Shown: one piece after another, positions 7,611 through 16,282 of the stretch
Layout of the letters: every line of letters begins with the position of its first letter
Numbering within the stretch: the stretch's first letter is position 1
Assembly: GCA_049306095.1 (NCBI GenBank)
Contig: JBAQPU010000032.1
Coordinates: 1 to 64,000 of the forward strand
Direction of reading: 5' to 3'
From: UBA2336 sp049306095
Lineage (GTDB): Bacteria; Bacteroidota; Bacteroidia; Cytophagales; Cyclobacteriaceae
Length of the DNA: 64,000 bases
Made by a program: the position numbers and the translations under genes
Notes under the pieces: generated by a model
Told to the model about the DNA's origin: nothing
The model's input: the letters and a program-made list of their open reading frames with translations, nothing else
The model's database searches: none

Positions 7611-9404
7611 TCATTCCAGATACATTGCCCTTATCTGGCTTTCGTATTTTTCGTAAATCACTTTTCGCTTCAACTTCATGGTAGGTGTTAACTCTCCTGT
7701 AGCCGTAGACCACTCTTCGCTCATCAAGCTGATTTTTTTTATTTGCTCCCACTGACCGAAATGGCGATTGTATTTTTCCACCTCCGCTTGTATCAATTCA
7801 ATTACCCGGCTATGGGCCATCAGTTCAGTACGATTAGTATAAGGTAAGCCCACCTTACCTGCCCAATCAGCAATCTGCGGAAAGGAAGGAACGACCAGGG
7901 CTGAAATAAATTTTTTGGTATCGTCACCCACTACCATAATTTGCTCGATGTAAGGACTCTCTTTCATTTTCATTTCAATAGCCTGGGGGGCAATGTATTT
8001 GCCACCGGCCGTTTTGAACAACTCTTTCTTACGATCGGTGATCTTCAAAAATTTCTTTCCGTTATGATTGACCCACTCCCCTATATCGCCCGTGTGAAAC
8101 CATCCGTCTTTTTGAATCACCTCGGCTGTCAGGTCGGGGCGTTTGAAATACCCCTTCATAATATTGGGGCCGCGCGCCAGAATTTCTCCGTCCGATGCAA
8201 AAGAAATCTCTACGCCAGGAATGGGCATCCCCACTGTTCCAATGCAACGGTCTTTTGCTTCGTAACCATTGACAGCCAGCACAGGCGAAGTTTCGGTAAG
8301 CCCATAGCCTTCCACAATTTGGATGCCCGCAGCTGTAAACAACGTAATGAGCCGGGGTTGCATGGCGGCAGCTCCTGTAATGATGTATTGTACCTGTCCA
8401 CCCAACGCATCCATCCATTTTGAGAAAACCAACCTTCTGGCAATGGCTAACTTCATCCTGAACCCTAAACTTTGCTCAACACCAATCTGAAAGTGTGTGC
8501 CTGTATCGATAGCCCAACGAAATATTTTTTTATTCAGGCCTTTTAGTTCTGCACCCTTTGCCATAATCTTTTCATATACTTTTTCCAGCAAACGGGGAAC
8601 AGTGGTGAAACAAAATGGCTTTACTTCCTTCAGGTTATCCACCAGGGTTTCCAGGCTTTCGGCATAGCTGATGTGGAGGCCGAAAGAAAGGTAAACGTAA
8701 AACACGGTTCGCTCAAAACTATGGCACAGCGGGAGGAAGCTCAGCGTTTTTTTGCAATGGATGATGGGCAATACCTGCATCACACTAAACACGTTGCTTA
8801 AAATATTTTCATGGGTGAGCATGACCCCTTTTGGGTTGCCTGTTGTGCCGGAAGTATAAATAATAGTGGCGAGGTGACCGGGCTCAATATTACTTTTGAC
8901 GGCATCAATTGTTTCAATCTTCAATGCTTCCATTGGCGGAAGCAGATCCCAGAAATATTCGGCACCCGATGTGCGTTCAAAACTAATGATCGTTTTCAAA
9001 TTGGTACACTGCTGCTGTACCGCCATTACTTTTTGCACAATGGCTTCATCTTCGGCAAAAACATATTGTACTTCGGCATCCTGAAGAATAAACTGGTAAT
9101 CGTGCGCAGAAAAGGTGGGGTACATGGGAATATCGACCACGCCTGTTTGCTGTGCACCTAGATCGACAAAATTCCATTCAGGCCGGTTAGCGGATATGAT
9201 GGCGATTGTATTTCCTTTTGTCAGCCCCAGGTTAATTAACAGCTGACTGGTGCGGTTTATCAACTGCTGTACCTCCTTAAAGGTGTAATGTTTCCATTGC
9301 CCTGTGGTATGAGGATATTTTTTTGAAGACAAGAAAAGTCCTTCAGGCTGGTTAGCGGCATGATCATCCAGTAAATCAAAAAGTCGCGTAACCGTTTTCA
9401 TCAT
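7611..9404 (-). CDS. long-chain acyl-CoA synthetase (AMP-forming)
   Basis: The 597-residue ANL-superfamily enzyme activates fatty acids to acyl-CoA using ATP. The P-loop-like motif IIYTSGTTGNPKGVMLTHEN is near residues 185-204, the VEGYGLTETSPVL motif near 365 and the hinge ITDRKKELFKTAGGKYIAP near 455. It resembles the FadD15/long-chain eukaryote-like branch. Its ATG is 3 bp after the stop of the ThDP lyase gene, so the two are translated from one message. The pairing points to supplying CoA thioesters for that lyase. It is the last gene of the minus-strand run starting at 13296. Confidence 0.9.
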   Translation of the reverse strand: MMKTVTRLFDLLDDHAANQPEGLFLSSKKYPHTTGQWKHYTFKEVQQLINRTSQLLINLGLTKGNTIAIISANRPEWNFVDLGAQQTGVVDIPMYPTFSAHDYQFILQDAEVQYVFAEDEAIVQKVMAVQQQCTNLKTIISFERTSGAEYFWDLLPPMEALKIETIDAVKSNIEPGHLATIIYTSGTTGNPKGVMLTHENILSNVFSVMQVLPIIHCKKTLSFLPLCHSFERTVFYVYLSFGLHISYAESLETLVDNLKEVKPFCFTTVPRLLEKVYEKIMAKGAELKGLNKKIFRWAIDTGTHFQIGVEQSLGFRMKLAIARRLVFSKWMDALGGQVQYIITGAAAMQPRLITLFTAAGIQIVEGYGLTETSPVLAVNGYEAKDRCIGTVGMPIPGVEISFASDGEILARGPNIMKGYFKRPDLTAEVIQKDGWFHTGDIGEWVNHNGKKFLKITDRKKELFKTAGGKYIAPQAIEMKMKESPYIEQIMVVGDDTKKFISALVVPSFPQIADWAGKVGLPYTNRTELMAHSRVIELIQAEVEKYNRHFGQWEQIKKISLMSEEWSTATGELTPTMKLKRKVIYEKYESQIRAMYLE

Positions 9405-9407
9405 TAT

Positions 9408-11135
9408 CTACATTGATAAGGAGCCTTTTCTGAAATCGCTTTTGCTGATGATAGCGTTGATGATATACGGAACGCCCGCCCGACTTTTCGCAATGGCCCG
9501 CGTAACGGATGCAGTAAACGTTTCTATATTTTCTACGCGTTCACCTTCACTGCCAAAAGCCTGACCCACCTGCTCGTAATTTGCCTGCTGTAAGTTTACG
9601 GCACAATCGCTGTTCAGTATGGCGATCTGATCGCGGGCAATCTGACTCCAACAGCCGTCATTGCCAATTACGGTCATTACCGGTAGGTTGTGCCGCACAA
9701 AGGTGTCGAACTCCATCAGGCTGTAACCTGCGCTTCCATCGCCATAGAGAATCCAAACATCTTTTTCGGGAAAAACCAGTTTTGCCCCCAGTGCAAAGCC
9801 AGCACCGATACCCAGCGTTCCAAATACGCCCGGATCCAGCCACGCCAGCGGTGCACTCGGGCGTAACGTGTATGCAGCGGTAGCCACAAAATCGCCTCCA
9901 TCGGCAACCAAAACAGTATTCTTGTCGAGATGGGTATCCAACTGTTTAAAGAGTTTTAACGGATTGATGCCCGTCTGCACTTCTTCCGACATTTTTTTAA
10001 TGCTTGTTTCGCGCTGGTCATCGCGGGCACGCAACTGGTTAAGCCAGATGGCGTGATCACCGCGGTAGTGTTTTGCTATGGCGGTTAAAAATTCCAGCGG
10101 ATCGGCCAATACCGGCAACGTTGGTTTTTTGTTTTTGTACAAATCGTCATAGCTGCGGTTAACCGATATGAAAGCCCTTCGACCGATATGATTTCCATAA
10201 TCCAACCGAAAATCATTTGGAACACCGGCCAGTATGATGAGGTCAGCCTCGCGGATAGCTTCCTTTCGGTGATGCCTGAGTTGCAGCGGATGATTTCTAC
10301 CCAATAGTCCGCGTGCCATGCCGCTCAGGTAAACCGGTATCCCAAGTTGATTGACGGCTTGCGCAAGCGCCTCAGCTTTTTGTGGATTCATGATGGCTCC
10401 ACTGCCAATCAGCAGCAACGGCTTGGCAGCAGCGTTGAGGTGCTCAATTGCTTTTTTTAATTCTGAAGAACTATGAAGAGGAACAGCGGGCACTCGCCTG
10501 GGCAGGGTAGCATCAACTTCCGTTTTGCCTTCAAATAATTTGCGGGCATGGCGCCTGATGTACCACTGCTTCACGTGTTCGAAAATATTTTTAGGAGGCA
10601 CCGCCTGCGTTTTAATGCCGTACCATTCGCGCACAATGTATTCGGGATACAGGATATCAACCGGACATTCGACAAATACCGGACCGGGCACACCCTGGCA
10701 GGCTTTATAAAAAGCTTTGGAAAGCATGGGTTCAATATCTTTTACCTTCGTAATGCGTGCGCTCCACTTAACCACCGAATGCATCAGGGTTACCTGATCA
10801 ACATCCTGAAGCGCTCCCCGTCCTTTCAGCAGTGTGGCCACGGCTCCGCCTAACAGGATAACAGGCGATTGCGCCAACTGAGCATTTTTAATGGCAGTAA
10901 TGGTGTTGGTAATTCCAGGCCCTGCTGTTACGGCTACCACTCCGGGTATGCCGGTCAGACGCGCAACGGCATCCGCGGCAAATGCGGCCGTAACTTCATG
11001 CCGGGTATCGATTACGCGGATACCTTGCTTTTCGGCTTCTACGAAAATGGGTGATATGTGTCCGCCACTTAATGTGAATAAAAATTTTACACCCTGCTGC
11101 TTAAGCAAGCGGGCAATAATTTCTCCTCCGTTCAT
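9408..11135 (-). CDS. ThDP-dependent 2-hydroxyacyl-CoA lyase-like enzyme (ILVBL/HACL2 type)
   Basis: This 575-residue protein has the three-domain architecture of acetolactate synthase-like ThDP enzymes. The catalytic glutamate is in DTRHEVTAAFAADA (about residue 43), and the ThDP/Mg motif is GDGSAGYSLMEFDTFV (about 462). Several stretches match my recollection of vertebrate ILVBL (HACL2): GGHISP, GMARGLLGRNHPL, ADGGDFVATAAY, a C-terminal FRKGS. HACL2 cleaves 2-hydroxy-acyl-CoA into formyl-CoA and an aldehyde one carbon shorter. No small regulatory subunit (ilvN) and no other ilv gene is nearby, which argues against branched-chain amino acid synthesis. It is 3 bp upstream of the acyl-CoA synthetase. 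Confidence 0.8.
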   Translation of the reverse strand: MNGGEIIARLLKQQGVKFLFTLSGGHISPIFVEAEKQGIRVIDTRHEVTAAFAADAVARLTGIPGVVAVTAGPGITNTITAIKNAQLAQSPVILLGGAVATLLKGRGALQDVDQVTLMHSVVKWSARITKVKDIEPMLSKAFYKACQGVPGPVFVECPVDILYPEYIVREWYGIKTQAVPPKNIFEHVKQWYIRRHARKLFEGKTEVDATLPRRVPAVPLHSSSELKKAIEHLNAAAKPLLLIGSGAIMNPQKAEALAQAVNQLGIPVYLSGMARGLLGRNHPLQLRHHRKEAIREADLIILAGVPNDFRLDYGNHIGRRAFISVNRSYDDLYKNKKPTLPVLADPLEFLTAIAKHYRGDHAIWLNQLRARDDQRETSIKKMSEEVQTGINPLKLFKQLDTHLDKNTVLVADGGDFVATAAYTLRPSAPLAWLDPGVFGTLGIGAGFALGAKLVFPEKDVWILYGDGSAGYSLMEFDTFVRHNLPVMTVIGNDGCWSQIARDQIAILNSDCAVNLQQANYEQVGQAFGSEGERVENIETFTASVTRAIAKSRAGVPYIINAIISKSDFRKGSLSM

Positions 11136-11176
11136 AGGTGTGAGCCTTTCCTTAAAGTTAATCAGAACCCTTCATT

Positions 11177-12130
11177 TTATGACAACTCCAGCATTCGTTT
11201 CAGGGAGCGTTCGGCTCCCTGGCGAGTGGCCTCGTTTACGTGAATTTGTGGATGTTCATGAAGCAGGCAGTCGCGTAATTTTTCAAGGGTATTCATTTTC
11301 ATGTATGGACATTCGCTGCAGGCGCAGGTATTGTCTTCAAAGGCCGGTGCCGGTATGAGTGTTTTGTGTGGTACCTCTTTGTGCATCTGATGCAGAATTC
11401 CAGCTTCGGTGGCAACAATAAATTCCCTTCCGGGATATTGTTTAACAAAATCAATCATGCCGCGTGTTGACCCGATGTACGAGGCAATGCGTAAAATATG
11501 CGGTTGCGATTCAGGGTGTGCAATAAATTTTGCTTCCGGATGCTTTTGGTGCAGGTCAAGAATTTTATCGATCGAAAAATTTTCATGCACCAGGCAACTG
11601 CCATTCCATAACAATAATTCGCGGCCGGTTTCGTGCATGAGGTACTTGCCCAAATTAACATCGGGTGCAAAAATGATGGGCTTCTTGCTTTGAATGGAGG
11701 TAATGATTTTTACAGCATTGGAGGATGTACAGATGACATCGCTCATCGCTTTAATTTCGGCACTGCAATTAATATAACTGACCACCGGTGATCCGGGGTG
11801 TTCATCAATAAACGCTTTGAATTGATCGGGAGGGCAGGAGTCGGCCAATGAACAGCCGGCTTGTAAATCAGGCAGCAACACGGTGCGGGTTGGGTTCAGG
11901 ATTTTGGCAGTTTCGGCCATAAAACAAACCCCGGCCACTACCAATATGTCGGCTTTCGATTGTGCTGCATATTGAGCCATCTGCAAACTATCGCCCACCA
12001 TATCGGCTACCTCCTGAATTTCGGGCACCTGGTAATAATGAGCCATGATGAGTGCGTTCTTGCGCTCCTTCAACTCCTGTATAGATTCTACGATTGTTTT
12101 GTTTGAGGGCTGTGTAATAACCGGGCTCAT
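11177..12130 (-). CDS. nadA: quinolinate synthase
   Basis: NadA condenses iminoaspartate with dihydroxyacetone phosphate to quinolinate, the precursor of NAD, using an oxygen-sensitive [4Fe-4S] cluster. The protein is 317 residues. Candidate cluster cysteines lie in VAGVCFMAETAK, YINCSAEIKA and the C-terminal ACSECPYM stretch. The MAHYYQ motif is near the N terminus. The start at 12130 gives an ATGA overlap with the stop of the upstream GNAT gene, which suggests translational coupling; an in-frame ATG 21 bp earlier would lie inside that gene. No nadB or nadC is in the window. Confidence 0.92.
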   Translation of the reverse strand: MSPVITQPSNKTIVESIQELKERKNALIMAHYYQVPEIQEVADMVGDSLQMAQYAAQSKADILVVAGVCFMAETAKILNPTRTVLLPDLQAGCSLADSCPPDQFKAFIDEHPGSPVVSYINCSAEIKAMSDVICTSSNAVKIITSIQSKKPIIFAPDVNLGKYLMHETGRELLLWNGSCLVHENFSIDKILDLHQKHPEAKFIAHPESQPHILRIASYIGSTRGMIDFVKQYPGREFIVATEAGILHQMHKEVPHKTLIPAPAFEDNTCACSECPYMKMNTLEKLRDCLLHEHPQIHVNEATRQGAERSLKRMLELS

Positions 12131-13296
12131 GTGAGGTGTTTGATATAGCAACGTCTGCGTTTGTGTTGTCTGGTTTCATAGTAGGTCCACATGGACTGAA
12201 CACGGGCATTTGATTCCAGTTCAGGATTTGATTCGGCTAACTTGATTTTATTACGAAGAAAGGTGTGGTTCATTTCTTCCATAAGGATGGCATTTACACC
12301 TTTACCCTGGTAGTCGGGGTGAATGGCCACTAAACACAACTCCACCATGTCATTCCGGTATAAATCATGAAGCACATGGAAGATACCAAAGGGGAGCAAT
12401 TTTCCTCTGGCTTTTTGAAAAGCTTTGGAAAGCGATGGTATGGTAATGCCAAGGGCGATCAGGTTTCCGTGATGGTTGGTTACCAACGAGATAAAATCTT
12501 TCCGGATGTAGGACAAGTAGTGGTTGGTATAGTATTGAATCTGATCGTTACTCAAAGGAACCATGCCGTGTAGGTGCTGGTAGCAAATATTGATCAGGTT
12601 GAAAATTTCGGAGGCATACTTCTTGATTTCTTTTGAGTGTTTTGGTTTTAGCACAGTCAGTTGATGACGCTTTTTTACGATTCGTGAAAACTGCGCAACC
12701 TTTAAGGGTACTTGTTTTGGAACTGCTATTTGATACGACACCCAATCTACTTCCTTCTGATATCCTGCGCATTTTAGCAAATCTTGATAATAGGGGTAGT
12801 TGTACAGTTCAGCCAACGTTGGAATTTCGTTGAATCCTTCCACTAACATTCCGGCCGGATTAAAATTGCAAAACCCCATTGGTCCGTGAATCGCATCCAT
12901 TTCTTTTTCCCTGGCCCAACTCTCTACCTGGCGAAGCAATCCATCGGCAACCTGCTGGTCATGAATAGCATCAAACCATCCGAAGCGGGCATACCGGCAG
13001 CCCCATTCTTGTATGTATTCAGGGTTAATAATCCCTGCAATGCGGCCAACGACCGTACCGTTTTTATACGCCAGCCAATACCGGGCTTCGCAATGCCGGA
13101 AGGCGGGGTTATCCCAAATTTTCAACAGGGCTTTCTCATCGTTCTTCAGGGGAGGAACGAAGTAAGGATTTTTATCATATAACGTTACGGGGAAGGAGAT
13201 GAATTCATCCAGGTCAGCATCCGTCAGAACTTCTTTAATCAGGAAGTCTGATTGCTTGACTTTGTCTGGAACATCAATAGTGTATGCGGGGTGCAC
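12127..13296 (-). CDS. GNAT-superfamily acyltransferase, function unknown
   Basis: The 389-residue protein is a double-length GNAT-like protein common in Bacteroidota. The acetyl-CoA-binding motif is clear in the second half (LCLVAIHPDYQGKGVNAIL, about 330-348). The N-terminal half contains PVTLYDKNPYFVPPLKNDEK and GPMGFCNFNPAGMLVEGF. The substrate is unknown. Its stop overlaps the nadA start, so it leads the four-gene minus-strand run. The promoter at 13316-13323 (TAATTTTG) and an operator copy at 13331-13350 lie just upstream. Confidence 0.85.
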   Translation of the reverse strand: MHPAYTIDVPDKVKQSDFLIKEVLTDADLDEFISFPVTLYDKNPYFVPPLKNDEKALLKIWDNPAFRHCEARYWLAYKNGTVVGRIAGIINPEYIQEWGCRYARFGWFDAIHDQQVADGLLRQVESWAREKEMDAIHGPMGFCNFNPAGMLVEGFNEIPTLAELYNYPYYQDLLKCAGYQKEVDWVSYQIAVPKQVPLKVAQFSRIVKKRHQLTVLKPKHSKEIKKYASEIFNLINICYQHLHGMVPLSNDQIQYYTNHYLSYIRKDFISLVTNHHGNLIALGITIPSLSKAFQKARGKLLPFGIFHVLHDLYRNDMVELCLVAIHPDYQGKGVNAILMEEMNHTFLRNKIKLAESNPELESNARVQSMWTYYETRQHKRRRCYIKHLT

Positions 13297-13315
13297 GGGG
13301 TTATAGATTGACTGA

Positions 13316-13323
13316 CAAAATTA
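13316..13323 (-). promoter_or_regulatory. -7 promoter box for the GNAT-nadA operon
   Basis: On the minus strand it reads TAATTTTG, an exact TAnnTTTG match. The centre of operator 2 is about 28 bp upstream of the implied transcription start, inside the -33/-7 spacer. Confidence 0.55.
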
Positions 13324-13330
13324 CACTAAA

Positions 13331-13350
13331 TAAAGATTAAATTATCCTTT
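13331..13350. promoter_or_regulatory. palindromic operator 2 (GNAT-nadA / queD)
   Basis: TAAAGA-TTAAATTA-TCCTTT. It is base-for-base identical to the copy at 61555-61574. It sits between two divergent -7 boxes, centred near -28 of the GNAT-nadA promoter and near -26 of the queD promoter, so bound protein would cover both polymerase sites. Confidence 0.7.
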
Positions 13351-13355
13351 ATTAG

Positions 13356-13363
13356 TACTTTTG
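13356..13363 (+). promoter_or_regulatory. -7 promoter box for queD
   Basis: TACTTTTG followed by CATCA. It is an exact TAnnTTTG match placed 5 bp after operator 2. The resulting leader of about 70 nt contains a small hairpin, TCCCG-GAAG-CGGGA, at 13411-13424. Confidence 0.6.
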
Positions 13364-13438
13364 CATCAAATGCAATAAGCCTGGTCAGAAAGCCCAGCGT
13401 GTAGTCTATATCCCGGAAGCGGGAAATCATTCAAATAT

Positions 13439-13864
13439 ATGTTAGCCATTACTAAAATATTCAGGTTTGAAGCCGCTCATGCTATTCATGGGTATGCGGG
13501 TAAGTGTCGCCACATTCACGGGCATTCGTATGAATTGCATGTAACGGTAGCCCATCAAAATCATGAACAGGATTTCATAGCCGGACAGGGAATCTTGATT
13601 GATTTTAAACAAATCAAAAGTCTGATGCAGGAGACACTGGACCTGCTCGATCACAAGCTTATCCTGTCGAAAAAATACCTTTCTGAACACGAACGGCCAT
13701 TTGCAGATGAAGAATTACTGGTGTTTGAGGTTGAACCAACAGCCGAAAATCTTTTACTGTTTTTAAGAAACCGGATTATTCCGGCATTGCCCAGCGGTTT
13801 CGTAATTCATCAACTCGTTCTTTGGGAAACCCGCGACTCGTATGCCAGTTGGCTAGCGGGTTGA
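13439..13864 (+). CDS. queD: 6-pyruvoyl-tetrahydropterin synthase / QueD family enzyme
   Basis: This 141-residue protein has the zinc-binding T-fold of the PTPS/QueD family. Zn histidines are in FEAAHAIHG and CRHIHGHSYELHV; the Cys in that second segment (near residue 24) is the catalytic one, and ETRDSYASW near the end carries the pterin-binding Glu. QueD makes 6-carboxy-tetrahydropterin for queuosine; PTPS makes a tetrahydropterin precursor. No other queuosine gene is adjacent, so the choice rests on the family bias in bacteria. Its 3' end overlaps that of the convergent Rrf2 gene by 12 bp. Confidence 0.85.
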   Translation: MLAITKIFRFEAAHAIHGYAGKCRHIHGHSYELHVTVAHQNHEQDFIAGQGILIDFKQIKSLMQETLDLLDHKLILSKKYLSEHERPFADEELLVFEVEPTAENLLLFLRNRIIPALPSGFVIHQLVLWETRDSYASWLAG

Positions 13865-14311
13865 TTTTTTATTGGGAACGTTCTTCAGAAAAGTCTTTCC
13901 CTTTGAGAGGTCATCCGAAAGCACCTGAATGGTAGTTTCACGCATGACCTTTCGCAAGTGATCTTTATATGCCTTTACTTCATGGTGCACCGGGCACGGG
14001 AAACGATCAGAACATTCTTTCAACCCCAGGGTACATACGTGCAGGGCATCATCGCTTCCATCGATTGCCTTTACAATAGACGCCAGCGACACAGGTTTTG
14101 CTTTTGGATCAAGGTAAAACCCACCGTTTGGTCCTTTGATGGAGGAGATTAAACCTTCTCGTACCAGCGTTTGCAGAATTTTAGCCGTGAAGGGTACAGG
14201 GGCATCCACTTGCCTGGCAATTTCGGCAATACCCAGGCGCGACCCGTTAATGCTTTTGATGGATATATATAGAGCGGCCCGAATAGCGTATTCGCAAGCT
14301 TTTGAAAACAT
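13853..14311 (-). CDS. Rrf2-family transcriptional regulator (NsrR/IscR-like)
   Basis: The 152-residue protein has the Rrf2 winged helix-turn-helix at the N terminus (MFSKACEYAIRAALYI, then IAEIARQVDAPVPFTAKILQ and the wing GPNGGFYL). A three-cysteine patch VCTLGLKECSDRFPC (C-x6-C-x5-C, about residues 92-106) is placed where NsrR and IscR bind an Fe-S cluster, so it may sense NO, oxygen or iron-sulfur status. It lies 106 bp downstream of the 611-residue gene on the same strand with no terminator seen, so it could be read from that gene's operator-bearing promoter. It is the best local candidate for recognising the seven-copy palindrome. Confidence 0.9.
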   Translation of the reverse strand: MFSKACEYAIRAALYISIKSINGSRLGIAEIARQVDAPVPFTAKILQTLVREGLISSIKGPNGGFYLDPKAKPVSLASIVKAIDGSDDALHVCTLGLKECSDRFPCPVHHEVKAYKDHLRKVMRETTIQVLSDDLSKGKTFLKNVPNKKSTR

Positions 14312-14417
14312 GAAATATTACCTGGTTTTTGCCTAGTTACTAAAAATTAACCGATAATCCGTTTTCATCTTTAAAAAATAAGATTCAACGTACTACTGAA
14401 CAGGAGCATCCATCACC

Positions 14418-16253
14418 TTAGGTTGTAGCAACGTGCCTGTTGAGGAAATGCTTAAATGAACCGGCCAGGGTTTCTTCAGCCTGGTTTAGCCCGTCCAGAA
14501 ACGATCCCCTCAATAGCTTCCACTCCTGGCTAACTGATTCAGAAAGGTTGCGGTAATACCGGATTCCCTCCATCAGGTTTTGATGAAAGTCCTGAATATG
14601 CTTTTTTCTTTTTTGATCGAGTTCTTCCGTAGCATCGTTGAACATTTCAACCCAGTACGACACATAGAGCATAAGTTCTTTAATGAACATGTGAGGCCTG
14701 TCCGATCGGGAAATAACCGTTGTTCTTCCGTAAATGTGATCCAGCATCTCGCGAAGCGATACTACCCGGTCGAAATAGGCAATGTTGGGGCCGGGGCAAA
14801 TGTTAACGGCCTTTGATTGTTTGGTTATGGGTGAAAGACTGTGCTGTACAATAGCTGCATTGCTCAGGCCAACACAAAGACATTCTTTGGTTAACACAAG
14901 ATCGCGTTTTTTTATGTACTCCTGTTCCGGGAGTTGCAGTGCTTTCAGTTGTTCGAGTTTTTGTTTTTGATAAGTGAGCGAGGCTGTGCAAAGCGGCTCT
15001 TTGCTAAACTCCGTATCAGAAACCAGGTATTTTTCGGTGCAGGGACTGCCCGGCTTGTTAGCCTGAATGCGTTTTATTTTTTCGATTTCAGCGGTAGTGC
15101 CTTTGAGGTAATGAAAACGAACGCCTAAAGGTGAATTATGACTGAGTACGACATCGCTTTCGCGTGCCTGACAAAGTAATTTCAAAGTATTTTCATCTAC
15201 CGTAGTAGCTTCCGGCACCAGCAAAAACGGAGTTCCCCATCCGGTTCCGTCAACACCATAGTGCTCCATCAGAAAAAAGTCTTCCTGGTGTGTTCCAATA
15301 CCGCCTTGCACAGTAACTTTTAGCGGGTGCGGAAGGGCGAACATGGTTTTACCTTTGGCCATAAGAGCCTCACAGTAGAGGGTAAACAACGTACTGGCCA
15401 GCTCGCCCTTTTTAGATTTGAATTCTTCCAGTATGGGTCCCAGCAAGAGGCCGTCAGATGCAAAGGCATGGCCTCCACAATTCAAGCCAGATTCGATCCT
15501 GAATTCACTAACCCAGATTCCCTTTTTAGCAAGCATTTTTCCCTGAATTAAGGCCGACCGGTAGTCGGATACTTTCAGGATCACTTTCTTTTTGAAGTAG
15601 CCGCTGCTAATGGCATCAAGTTCTGTTCGTTTTTCCATATAGTTGAACAAACGTGGGTTCATGCCGGCCGAAAGGATGATGGATGAATTGGTCAGATCGC
15701 TGTTCAGATAACCCCGAATGGCAGCTACCGCATCGGAACCGTCTTCGATCACGTTTCCGGCTTTATCGAAATTATTTTTATCGAGCTTGGTCATGATGTT
15801 CACATCAATGCTGCCCGGAATAATCTGGGCGCGAAGCCAGTTTTCCAATTGCTTGCGATCATCAGCATCGTGCTGGGTTTGGGCAAAATGGTAAATGCGT
15901 TTCAGCTCTGACGTGTCGGGAAGCATTTCAAAATATTTGCAAATGTCAGAACCGGGTTCGAACGGCTCAGCTTTCAATTGCTCTACCTGCCTGGCAACGA
16001 TGCGGTTGATCAGGTTAAGATAATCGGTTATTCGCCTTGCGCGAAAGTCTTCATCTTTTGAAGTAATGGGCACGTACGGCTCATTCAGTTGTTTGTAGTA
16101 ATGCGACCGCATTCGTTCCACCAGGTTATCCTGAACAATAGAAATTACCGAGGCGATACCAAAACGGGCCACTTTAACGGGCGAATCAATGGTGTATGCC
16201 AACCCCATTACTGGGATGTGGAAGCTGTGCGGAGATTCAGTCATGAAAGTCAT
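14418..16253 (-). CDS. conserved protein of unknown function with a nitronate monooxygenase-like segment
   Basis: I do not firmly recognise this 611-residue protein. The middle contains glycine-rich TIM-barrel-like elements reminiscent of flavin-dependent nitronate monooxygenase/enoyl reductase proteins: IESGLNCGGHAFASDGLLLGP (about 255-275), TVQGGIGTHQEDFFL and GVDGTGWGTPFLLVPEAT (about 310-345). Downstream are several cysteines (LCTASL, KECLCVGLSN, NICPGPNIAYF) and a helical C-terminal 100 residues (YWVEMFNDATEELDQKRKKH). No signal peptide is seen. Its promoter (16268-16275) and operator 3 are shared divergently with osmC, and the Rrf2 gene follows it. This suggests a redox or nitrosative-stress role, which is inference. 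A second in-frame ATG lies at 16244. Confidence 0.8.
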   Translation of the reverse strand: MTFMTESPHSFHIPVMGLAYTIDSPVKVARFGIASVISIVQDNLVERMRSHYYKQLNEPYVPITSKDEDFRARRITDYLNLINRIVARQVEQLKAEPFEPGSDICKYFEMLPDTSELKRIYHFAQTQHDADDRKQLENWLRAQIIPGSIDVNIMTKLDKNNFDKAGNVIEDGSDAVAAIRGYLNSDLTNSSIILSAGMNPRLFNYMEKRTELDAISSGYFKKKVILKVSDYRSALIQGKMLAKKGIWVSEFRIESGLNCGGHAFASDGLLLGPILEEFKSKKGELASTLFTLYCEALMAKGKTMFALPHPLKVTVQGGIGTHQEDFFLMEHYGVDGTGWGTPFLLVPEATTVDENTLKLLCQARESDVVLSHNSPLGVRFHYLKGTTAEIEKIKRIQANKPGSPCTEKYLVSDTEFSKEPLCTASLTYQKQKLEQLKALQLPEQEYIKKRDLVLTKECLCVGLSNAAIVQHSLSPITKQSKAVNICPGPNIAYFDRVVSLREMLDHIYGRTTVISRSDRPHMFIKELMLYVSYWVEMFNDATEELDQKRKKHIQDFHQNLMEGIRYYRNLSESVSQEWKLLRGSFLDGLNQAEETLAGSFKHFLNRHVATT

Positions 16254-16267
16254 TGTTACGGGAGTCG

Positions 16268-16275
16268 CAAAGGTA
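16268..16275 (-). promoter_or_regulatory. -7 promoter box for the 611-residue gene
   Basis: On the minus strand TACCTTTG, an exact TAnnTTTG match followed by CGAC. Operator 3 is centred about 28 bp upstream of the implied start. Confidence 0.55.
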
Positions 16276-16282
16276 GAATAAA

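Noticed and set aside
9408..11135. Acetolactate synthase (ilvB)
   Set aside because: No ilvN, ilvC or ilvD nearby, coupling to an acyl-CoA synthetase, and motif agreement with ILVBL/HACL2 favour a 2-hydroxyacyl-CoA lyase.
13366..13438. preQ1 riboswitch in the queD leader
   Set aside because: There is a small stem (TCCCG/CGGGA), but I could not find the A-rich pseudoknot tail or other conserved preQ1 elements.
14340..14400. AT-rich palindrome upstream of the Rrf2 gene (minus strand TCTT-N8-AAGA) as an autoregulatory operator
   Set aside because: The arm order is reversed compared with the seven true copies, so it is not the same recognition site.
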